Assembly (NCBI GenBank): GCA_964550915.1
Contig: CAZKBY010000078.1
Span: 1-10,985, forward strand
Reading direction: 5' to 3'
Source: JARYMI01 sp964550915
Lineage (GTDB): Bacteria > Acidobacteriota > Aminicenantia > Aminicenantales > UBA8522
DNA: 10,985 bases
In this document: one piece after another, positions 5,584 through 10,985 of the stretch
How positions within the stretch are numbered: position 1 is the first letter of the stretch
Layout of the letters: each line of letters begins with the position of its first letter
Position numbers and translations under genes: made by a program
Notes under the pieces: generated by a model
The model's input: only the letters and a program-made list of their open reading frames with translations
What the model was told of the DNA's origin: nothing
The model's database searches: none

Positions 5584-8182
5584 AGAGCAACTTGAAGGTG
5601 CCGTGAGTCTGAGAGCGGTGCTGGGTCCGGAAACCAACAAGGATCACCCGGCCCTGGCCCAATCCGGCAGAGACCATGGCAGCCTTATTTGAAAGATACT
5701 TCTCCCCGATGAGCCAGCCGCTCTGAAGGATGTCCCGCTCAACATACCGAACGATCGTCTCGTATCGTTCGTTGTGCTGGCTCGGCGCGATCTCGAAGGC
5801 CGGGCTAGACCAGAAAAGAACCAAAGCCTCTGAAGGCATGCCGTAGGCCAAGGGATGGGTGGTGTCACACGTCACTCTGAGCGTCGACCCCGGGCAGAAG
5901 AACTCTTTTGAGTCGGTCTTCTCTACGACGTTGCGTACGCTCAACCCGAATTTTTGGATGGCCAGGTTCGAGGCCTCTCCTAACGTGACCAGAGTTCCTC
6001 CTTTCTCCACAAAATCCTTGAGAGCCCCGACGCCTTCCTGGCCGATGCCACTCCTGTACTCGGGGGGATAGGCCGGCACCCGGCCTTCCCAGGATTCAAG
6101 CCTTTCTCCCGTGATCATGCCGGTTGAGTCGTTGGGCAGGATAATGACATCATACTTCGTCCGGAGGTTTCCTTTCTTAATTTCAGCATCGAAGAGCGAT
6201 GTGTACGGAAAGGCGAACTGCTCGAGGAGGAAACGCGTCCAGCCCTCGTCCATGTTACCTCCCCAGTAGCGCTGGTACATGGCGGTACGCAGGCGCTTGA
6301 TGTCGTAGATTCCCTGGCTGGGGATATTCTTTAGAGCCTTGAAATCGACCCCCGTTTGGGCAGCGATTTCCTTCAGCAGAGGCAAGGCGTCCGGCGGTGC
6401 GGCGACGATGAAATCGCCGGGCTTAAGCCCGGAAACAGCCCTGTCTGCCCGCTTTACCGGGATTCGCTTGTCCAAAAGCAAATTTACTGCCTTGAAGCTA
6501 TCGTTCAGCCTTCCATCGAGGACGCAGGCCTGGCCGCTTTCCTCGATGTTTCCGGCGATGACAATTCCCTGCTTCAAAACATCAAATTCACCAGTAACCG
6601 CTTCGTCGACCGGGTCCACTCCGACGCCCATGAACTCGTTCATCGTGTGCGTGGCCATGTCATACGGCCGGCGAGGCGAGCCGTTCCTGTCCCTAGTCCA
6701 GGAGTTATCGGGGTAAAATGTCCGTCCGAGTAAGTTCCTGATGAGCCCCATTTTGGGCTGGGCTAAAGAGATGACGAACGAGCCCTGTGGATAGATGACG
6801 CTTCCGGCGACGAACCCTTTTTGGGCCTGCTTGATTTCAACCCCCGACATGAGCAGCTTATTAATCATCTTAACGGCCGTGAGGGGATCGTGCTGAGCGG
6901 TCGGGATGACGTAGGCGGCCGGCTTCCCTTCGGCGCCCCGCTCCGTCTGCCGCTTGGCCTTGAGAAAGGCGTTCCAGAGCACGGTCTCCCTGTGGCGGGC
7001 GGCGATATCGAGCAGGGCCCAGGCCGCAATCTTCTTCTGTTCGACAATATCCCTAAGTCGCCACCAGCCGCCGGGCCAGGGATGGGGGAACGTTGTCTGA
7101 GCCTGGTAGTCGGGGAACTCGAGCGCGTTGCCGCGGAGCTGCTCCGGATGGATGAAAACGGGCGTCGCCAGCTTGGCCGAGGCCGACTCGGTCAGCATGC
7201 CGGCGATGTTATGAAAGGGAGTGATCCAGTGCCAGCCGAAATGGCCCCAGCCGGGAAACTGGGCGGCGTTGAGGATGCCGGTTTTTCCCGCTTCCTCCAG
7301 TTTGTAAGCGATGTGGGCGCCGTACCAGCTGTGCTCCCGCCAGATGAGAGGATCGGCGTAGGGCCGGACGGGCTCACAGTAGGGAGGGATGTAGAACCTG
7401 GCGCCGTAACTTCCCATCTGGTGATGGTCGATATAAGCCTGGGGAATCCAATCTCTGTATAAAACTTTAGCGGCGTAAACCGACTCGATCATGTTAAGGT
7501 GGTCACCATCTCTATTGTTGTCGTGACCGACATACTTGTGGTAGAGCCAGGGAAGGTTCGTGCCCTCATATTCCGTGCCCCGTGTTTTCTTGTACCAGTC
7601 GGTGACCATGATCTGTCCGTCCGGGTTAAAGCAGGGGATCATGAAGAAGACGACGTTATTTAGGATGCGCCGGGTTTCCTCGTCTGCGCGGGTGACCAGG
7701 TCATGGGCCAGCTCGGGCGCCATCTGGGTCCCGCCGATCTCCGTGGCATGGAGGCCCATCGACTGGCAGATAACTGCTTTGCCCTGATTGACCAGGTTTT
7801 TAACCTCCTCCTCGGCGAGGCAGCGCGGGTCGCTGAGTTTGGCGTTTACTTCCCGCAGCCGGTCGAGGTTGGCCAGATTTTCGGGGGAAGAAACAATGAC
7901 CAGGAGAAAGGGATGGCCCTCGGTGGAAGGGCCCATGTCGATGACCTTGAGCTTGCTGCTTTCCTTTTCCAGGAGATAAAAATAGTCGACGATTTTATCC
8001 CAGCGGGCGATCTGGCCGTCACTCCCGAGCTTGAACCCGAAGAACTCTTCGGGCGGGGTGATTTGGCTCTGTCCGCTGTCGAGCGGCGCCGTGAACCCCG
8101 AGTTAACAAGCGCCAGAAAAACGAAGGAAAGAAAGATAAAATGAATAAGATGAAGACGAAGGCCGTTTAGGGTTTGTCTCAT
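5564..8182 (-). CDS. Exported M14-family zinc carboxypeptidase with C-terminal GATase-like domain
   Basis: An 872-aa exported metallopeptidase. A signal peptide is evident: Arg2 and Arg9, hydrophobic core about 10-30, possible cleavage near GFTA-P. The M14 domain follows (about 45-400): zinc ligands His145 and Glu148 in GLHATEIGG, NPDG at 186-189, the substrate-binding Asn223-Arg224 in DNNRD, a third zinc His in IDHHQMG (253 or 254), and the likely catalytic Glu332 in MLTESASA. M14 enzymes remove C-terminal residues from peptides, or cut peptidoglycan peptides in some branches. The C-terminal region (about 625-872) resembles a class I glutamine-amidotransferase/ThuA fold (YDVIILPND, LKDFVEKGGTLVTLGEAS, ending near THGTFKLLFNAL). 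It lacks a Cys at the nucleophile position (LGEAS), so it is probably structural or binding. ATG 8182 has AAGGAGA 6 nt upstream. No terminator separates it from the converging permease. Confidence 0.92.
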   Translation of the reverse strand: MRQTLNGLRLHLIHFIFLSFVFLALVNSGFTAPLDSGQSQITPPEEFFGFKLGSDGQIARWDKIVDYFYLLEKESSKLKVIDMGPSTEGHPFLLVIVSSPENLANLDRLREVNAKLSDPRCLAEEEVKNLVNQGKAVICQSMGLHATEIGGTQMAPELAHDLVTRADEETRRILNNVVFFMIPCFNPDGQIMVTDWYKKTRGTEYEGTNLPWLYHKYVGHDNNRDGDHLNMIESVYAAKVLYRDWIPQAYIDHHQMGSYGARFYIPPYCEPVRPYADPLIWREHSWYGAHIAYKLEEAGKTGILNAAQFPGWGHFGWHWITPFHNIAGMLTESASAKLATPVFIHPEQLRGNALEFPDYQAQTTFPHPWPGGWWRLRDIVEQKKIAAWALLDIAARHRETVLWNAFLKAKRQTERGAEGKPAAYVIPTAQHDPLTAVKMINKLLMSGVEIKQAQKGFVAGSVIYPQGSFVISLAQPKMGLIRNLLGRTFYPDNSWTRDRNGSPRRPYDMATHTMNEFMGVGVDPVDEAVTGEFDVLKQGIVIAGNIEESGQACVLDGRLNDSFKAVNLLLDKRIPVKRADRAVSGLKPGDFIVAAPPDALPLLKEIAAQTGVDFKALKNIPSQGIYDIKRLRTAMYQRYWGGNMDEGWTRFLLEQFAFPYTSLFDAEIKKGNLRTKYDVIILPNDSTGMITGERLESWEGRVPAYPPEYRSGIGQEGVGALKDFVEKGGTLVTLGEASNLAIQKFGLSVRNVVEKTDSKEFFCPGSTLRVTCDTTHPLAYGMPSEALVLFWSSPAFEIAPSQHNERYETIVRYVERDILQSGWLIGEKYLSNKAAMVSAGLGQGRVILVGFRTQHRSQTHGTFKLLFNALIQ

Positions 8183-8221
8183 CAGGACTCTCCTTGACCC
8201 AAGTTTAAGGAAATCGTAGTG

Positions 8222-8251
8222 ATACTAAAACAGCGCTGGAAGACCTGTCAA
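8222..8251 (-). promoter_or_regulatory. Sigma70-type promoter of the M14 peptidase
   Basis: On the minus strand TTGACA (8251-8246) is followed after 18 nt by TAGTAT (8227-8222; 4 of 6), about 40 nt before the start codon. The spacer contains the perfect palindrome CAGCGCTG (8231-8238), which could be a regulator site; a spaced version of the same half-site words recurs at 8300-8316. Confidence 0.55.
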
Positions 8252-8298
8252 GCCAGGCGTTCGCCCATCGCGGAGATTGCCTATTCGGACATGCTTGG

Positions 8299-8326
8299 AC
8301 AGCGCGGTTCACGCTGTTTCTTTTTC
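8299..8326 (+). terminator. Orphan rho-independent terminator-like hairpin
   Basis: ACAGCG (8299-8304) pairs with CGCTGT (8312-8317) around a 7-nt loop and is followed by TTCTTTTTC, so it has the form of an intrinsic terminator on the plus strand. No plus-strand gene ends before it: the DNA to the left is the divergent peptidase promoter. It may end a short leader or small RNA, or stop antisense transcription toward the M20 gene. Confidence 0.4.
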
Positions 8327-8401
8327 GCCGGGCGATTCAGCCGCTCATAAAAATATACTAATTCTATATTTTCTATAGGAAAAGTAGATAAAAAGAAAGA
8401 C

Positions 8402-8431
8402 TTGAATTAGGTCTATCATTTCTTTTATAGA
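8402..8431 (+). promoter_or_regulatory. Promoter candidate for the M20 gene
   Basis: TTGAAT (8402-8407) and TATAGA (8426-8431), 18 nt apart, each match 4 of 6 consensus bases, in a strongly AT-rich stretch about 45 nt before the start codon. Several other A/T words nearby could serve instead, including a direct repeat TTCTATA at 8362 and 8371. Confidence 0.35.
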
Positions 8432-8477
8432 TAGCTCTACCCATGAAAAATGACATCTTTGAGCAAGGAGTGCAACG

Positions 8478-9776
8478 ATGAGAAGGAAACGGTCGTGTCT
8501 TTTCTTGGCTATTCTTTTTTTGCTTTTTTCGGTCAATCTCCGGGCGGCCGAAAAGTCGGTTGACGAGCGGATTGAGGCGATTGTCCAGAAGATCGCCCCG
8601 AGCCTTATCGAGATCCGGCAGGATATCCATGCTCACCCTGAGCTGGCCTTTCAGGAGAAGCGGACGGCAGGGATCATCGCCGATTATTTCCAGAAGCTTG
8701 GGCTTGAAGTCAGGACCGGGATCGCCGGGACCGGCGTCCTGGGAATTCTCCGGGGCGGGAAAAAAGGTCCGGTCGTCGGCGTACGCGGAGACATGGACGC
8801 TCTTCCCATCACCGAAGAGACGGACCTTCCCTTCCGGTCAAAAGAAAAAGCTGTCCTCAACGGCCGGGAGGTCGGGCTGATGCACGCCTGCGGCCATGAT
8901 ATCCACACGACCCTGCTCCTGGGAGTCGCTCATGTGCTCTGCGAGCTGAAGTCCGAGCTTTCGGGAACGGTGCTTTTTGTTGCCCAGCCGGCCGAGGAGT
9001 TCGGCGGCGGGGCCGCCGAGATGCTCAAGGCCGGCCTCTTCCGGGACATCCGGCCAGAGGCCATGTTCGCCTTTCACGTCGAGGACACAGCCAAGGCTGG
9101 CGTCATCAAGTATGCAGCCGAGTACGCCGCCGCCAATGTCGATGGATTCACCTTGCTTATCGAATCAGCGGGATGCCACGGCTCTTCCCCTCACGACTGC
9201 GTCGACCCGATCGTCGTGGGCGCCCAGATCGTCACGGCTCTTCAGGTCATGGTGGCCCGGGAGATCGACGTCCACAACGACACGGTCATCACCGTGGGAT
9301 CGTTCCATGCCGGCACGGCGTCGAACATCATTCCCGAAAAGGCGGAACTGAGGGCCACGATCCGGAATTACGGTGAGGACCAGCGCCAGTTAATCAAGAA
9401 GAAAGTGGAAAGGCTGGTCGAAAACATCTGTCAGGCCGCCGGCGCTCCCTATAAGCTTGATTACAGGATCGGCGTGCCGGCTCTGCGCAACGATCCCGGG
9501 CTTGTCCAGAGAATCCTGCCGACAATAGAGCGGGTGCTGGGCGGGAAACAGTTCGTTCAGCTTGAGAGGCCGATCATGGGCGGCGAAGATTTTAGCCTGT
9601 TCGCCCTGGAAATCCCATCAGTGATGCTCTGGCTCGGCGTCGTCCCCGCAAACGTGGAAAAGACGTCCGTCCATTCGCCCACGTTCATCGCCGACGAAAA
9701 GAGCATTCCCATCGGCGTCAAGGTGATGTCATCAGTCATCCTCGATTATCTCCAAGCGGAGAGGAAGAAGCGCTAA
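8478..9776 (+). CDS. Exported M20D-family amidohydrolase/peptidase (hippurate or N-acyl amino acid hydrolase-like)
   Basis: A 432-aa metallohydrolase preceded by a clear signal peptide (MRRKR, hydrophobic core 7-20, cleavage near LRA-A at 23/24). Family M20D includes hippurate hydrolases, IAA-amino acid hydrolases and N-acyl-L-amino acid amidohydrolases, which release an amino acid from an acyl group or short peptide. Visible motifs: HAHPELAFQE (51-60), GDMDALPI (104-111), HACGHDIHTT with metal ligands Cys138 and His140, QPAEE with Glu173 (general base) and Glu174 (ligand), His200 in FAFHVED, the dimerisation-domain AGCHGSSPH (231-239), MGGEDF (367-372) and the final ligand His399 in SVHSPTF. 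All five di-metal ligands are present, so it should be active. ATG 8478 has AAGGAG at 8465-8470. Most M20D enzymes are cytoplasmic; export here fits the divergent exported carboxypeptidase. Exact substrate is unknown. Confidence 0.92.
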   Translation: MRRKRSCLFLAILFLLFSVNLRAAEKSVDERIEAIVQKIAPSLIEIRQDIHAHPELAFQEKRTAGIIADYFQKLGLEVRTGIAGTGVLGILRGGKKGPVVGVRGDMDALPITEETDLPFRSKEKAVLNGREVGLMHACGHDIHTTLLLGVAHVLCELKSELSGTVLFVAQPAEEFGGGAAEMLKAGLFRDIRPEAMFAFHVEDTAKAGVIKYAAEYAAANVDGFTLLIESAGCHGSSPHDCVDPIVVGAQIVTALQVMVAREIDVHNDTVITVGSFHAGTASNIIPEKAELRATIRNYGEDQRQLIKKKVERLVENICQAAGAPYKLDYRIGVPALRNDPGLVQRILPTIERVLGGKQFVQLERPIMGGEDFSLFALEIPSVMLWLGVVPANVEKTSVHSPTFIADEKSIPIGVKVMSSVILDYLQAERKKR

Positions 9777-9782
9777 GCCCTA

Positions 9783-10235
9783 TTACTCGAGAGCAAACTC
9801 TCCTGTGATCTCGGGCAGGGGTTTTCTCGACCCGGGAAAGACGAGCAGCCTGTATCGAATCCTGGCCGGCAGCTCCAGGCTCTCACCAGGCGGGAGAAGC
9901 GAGAGAGACTCGAGCATGATTGCTCTTTTTTCGCCCGGCTTGACTTCTCCGTAATCCCTCTCTGCCCGGGCGATTTCGCGGCCGTCTTTTTCAAAAACGG
10001 CTTCCAAGCGAATTTTCGGTACAGCCCACTTTCCCACGTTCTTGAAATCGACCAGCAACCTCGGCGGGAAGTTAGGATTGATCTTGGTCACGGCTGCACG
10101 ACAGCCCTGCCGGATTTCTTTCTTGATGAGGCGGTTCTCCCGCCAGCCTAACAAAATGACCGTTGCCTGGGCGAGGATCGCCGCTGAGGCGACGATAAGG
10201 AAAGTTATTTCGACATGCCGCTTTATCTTCGCCAT
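9783..10235 (-). CDS. Single-pass membrane protein of unknown function
   Basis: A 150-aa protein I do not recognise by name. Residues about 9-30 are one hydrophobic helix (EITFLIVASAAILAQATVILLG) after a basic N-terminus (MAKIKRH), suggesting an anchor with the C-terminal part outside the cytoplasm. That part (about 45-150) looks all-beta. The stretch DFKNVGKWAVPKIRLEAVF, followed by ...GEVKPGEKRAIML, has the rhythm of small Ig-like or FxLYD/DUF3426-like domains that carry a 'non-polar strand, turn, pGe' pattern; this comparison is tentative. It ends 6 nt from the convergent M20 gene. ATG 10235 is the only good start; its ribosome site is weak (purine run AGAAAGAGA directly upstream). Frame composition and a coherent membrane-plus-domain layout support it as a real gene. 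Confidence 0.7.
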   Translation of the reverse strand: MAKIKRHVEITFLIVASAAILAQATVILLGWRENRLIKKEIRQGCRAAVTKINPNFPPRLLVDFKNVGKWAVPKIRLEAVFEKDGREIARAERDYGEVKPGEKRAIMLESLSLLPPGESLELPARIRYRLLVFPGSRKPLPEITGEFALE

Positions 10236-10290
10236 TCTCTTTCTATATTTGTGTTATCTTCTCATAAAACGGTAAATCGCTCAACAATTT

Positions 10291-10502
10291 CAGCGCTTAT
10301 ATAACCATCTCCATTTTTGTGATAAACGGGGGCCCTGTCGCGGTTCACCCCAGGGGCCCCTTCGCGGACCCATTTGCTAGTTTATAGGCCGGAAATTGGG
10401 CGGCATCAAACGCTTGGTTCGGCGGGGGGCCCCCGAATCACGCCACCCCCCTCTTCTATCCCGGAAGGACATCACATGATTGGAAATGCTTCCAGCGCTT
10501 AT
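10291..10502. repeat. Structured block bracketed by a 10-bp direct repeat, possible small interspersed element
   Basis: CAGCGCTTAT occurs at 10291-10300 and again at 10493-10502 in the same orientation, 202 bp apart. All the strong inverted repeats of this gap lie between the two copies. This resembles a short non-autonomous insertion with a target duplication, but no matching terminal inverted repeats are visible just inside the copies, and a 10-bp repeat of a partly palindromic word can arise by chance. Confidence 0.25.
10328..10360. repeat. GC-rich hairpin, possible minus-strand terminator
   Basis: GGGGGCCCTG (10328-10337) and CAGGGGCCCC (10351-10360) pair over 10 positions with one mismatch around a 13-nt loop. 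On the minus strand the stem is followed by CGTTTATC, a poor T run. It could end a hutI transcript or protect its 3' end, but it lies about 200 nt past the hutI stop. Confidence 0.45.
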
Positions 10503-10556
10503 CAATCTGAAGATGGCTCCATTTCTTATTTCTGTTTGGAGGAGGGGAAGAGAATC

Positions 10557-10985
10557 TCAGAGGCGGCGGCCGTCCTTGGCGACGACCCGGCCGTTCTTGA
10601 TGACATAACGGATGGGATTGACGCCCAAATGATAGACAAGGGAAGTATAATCAGGAATCTCGCAGAGGAGAAGATCGGTCTTTTTCCCTGGCTCAAGGCT
10701 CCCCACTTGTGCGTGCCTCCCCAAGGAGAAGGCGGCATTAACCGTAACGGCATTGATGGCCTCTTCGATCGTCAGGCGGAGAAGGAAAACGCCAAGCTGA
10801 AGAACAAAAAGCATTGAGCTCACCATAGAGCTCCCGGGGTTGAAATCTGAAGCCAAGGCAACGATCGCGCCTTCCTCGATGAGCTGCCTGGCCGGTGCTT
10901 TTTTTTCCAGCCTAAGGAAGAAGGACACACCCGGAAGAAGAGTGGCCACAGTGTCGCTCCGGGCCAGCTTGCGGATCCCCTCAGG
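10557..10985 (-). CDS. hutI: Imidazolonepropionase, C-terminal part (runs off the window)
   Basis: The minus-strand frame is open from the right edge to TGA at 10559-10557, giving 142 residues of the C-terminal third of HutI (full proteins are about 400-420 aa). HutI is a cytoplasmic amidohydrolase-superfamily metalloenzyme that opens imidazolone-5-propionate to N-formimino-L-glutamate, the third step of histidine degradation. Marks seen: PEGIRKLARSDTVATLLPGVSFFL, the diagnostic ALASDFNPGSS with the conserved metal/catalytic Asp, LTIEEAINAVTVNAAFSLGR, GSLEPGKKTDLLL and the final barrel-return segment VNPIRYVIKNGRVV. The frame remains open upstream of GTG 10949, so that codon is internal and not the start. 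No other hut gene follows on this side, so the rest of the pathway would be to the right or elsewhere. Confidence 0.93.
   Translation of the reverse strand, partial: PEGIRKLARSDTVATLLPGVSFFLRLEKKAPARQLIEEGAIVALASDFNPGSSMVSSMLFVLQLGVFLLRLTIEEAINAVTVNAAFSLGRHAQVGSLEPGKKTDLLLCEIPDYTSLVYHLGVNPIRYVIKNGRVVAKDGRRL

Larger units (their letters stand above)
10236..10556. other. 321-bp non-coding gap with dense inverted repeats
   Basis: No convincing gene lies between the membrane-protein gene and hutI, both on the minus strand. The middle holds three structured segments: a long hairpin (10328-10360), an imperfect inverted repeat (10380-10411) and a G/C palindrome (about 10423-10436). The flanks are ordinary AT-richer DNA. 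The only minus-strand frames are short; the longest with an ATG runs from 10472 to 10377 (31 aa, basic, Arg/Pro-rich) and is not supported as a gene. Confidence 0.6.

Noticed and set aside
6821..7462. 213-aa plus-strand open frame
   Set aside because: It is antisense to the M14 domain; its residues are low-complexity Gly/Leu/Arg-rich, and the minus-strand product carries all the catalytic motifs.
7703..8170. 155-aa plus-strand open frame
   Set aside because: It is the complement of the M14 signal peptide and N-terminal domain, with no motif and no ribosome site of its own.
8478..8550. Lipoprotein signal in the M20 gene
   Set aside because: Cys7 is inside the hydrophobic core rather than after it, and there is no L-[AS]-[GA]-C box.
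10377..10472. 31-aa minus-strand ORF in the structured gap
   Set aside because: It is short, Arg/Pro-rich and lies over GC palindromes, with no convincing ribosome site; kept only as part of the repeat observation.
10374..10817. 147-aa plus-strand open frame
   Set aside because: It runs antisense through hutI and across the structured gap; the hutI family match on the other strand is decisive.
1..10985. tRNA, rRNA, CRISPR array, transposase or phage genes
   Set aside because: I looked for these on both strands and saw no cloverleaf, regularly spaced repeats or recombinase motifs.

Overview
The window looks like bacterial chromosome from a Gram-negative-type, peptide- and amino-acid-using heterotroph. 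It is moderately GC-rich (by eye mid-to-high 50s % in the large genes, lower in 1806-2720). Exported M14 and M20 peptidases, two amino acid permeases and a histidine-degradation gene lie together. This gene style resembles Candidatus Aminicenantes or Acidobacteria-like lineages, but that placement is inference from gene content only; no rRNA or marker gene settles it. No phage, transposase, tRNA, rRNA or CRISPR array was seen.

Layout. 1-218 is the 3' end of an unidentified charged protein. 291-1805 encodes a complete ComM/YifB-type AAA+ ATPase. 1826-2516 is a VapBC toxin-antitoxin module with its own AT-rich promoter and a perfect inverted-repeat operator. 2722-5583 holds two APC-superfamily amino acid permeases in tandem: a CAT-type transporter, then a LAT/SteT-like one. 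Converging on them and overlapping by 20 bp is a large exported M14 zinc carboxypeptidase (8182-5564, minus). It is divergent from an exported M20 amidohydrolase/peptidase (8478-9776, plus) across a 295-bp region holding both candidate promoters and an orphan terminator-like hairpin. A one-pass membrane protein of unknown function (10235-9783, minus) converges on the M20 gene with a 6-nt gap. The right edge is the C-terminal part of imidazolonepropionase HutI (minus). The 321-bp gap between them carries strong GC-rich inverted repeats bracketed by a 10-bp direct repeat, and may be a small interspersed element.

How it fits together (inference). The M14 and M20 enzymes would trim peptides or N-acyl amino acids outside the inner membrane, the two permeases would import the released amino acids, and HutI belongs to cytoplasmic histidine breakdown. 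ComM (natural transformation) and VapBC seem unrelated to this theme. I did not find a clearly new multi-gene system. The most unexplained DNA is the structured block at 10290-10502, followed by the orphan terminator at 8299-8326.
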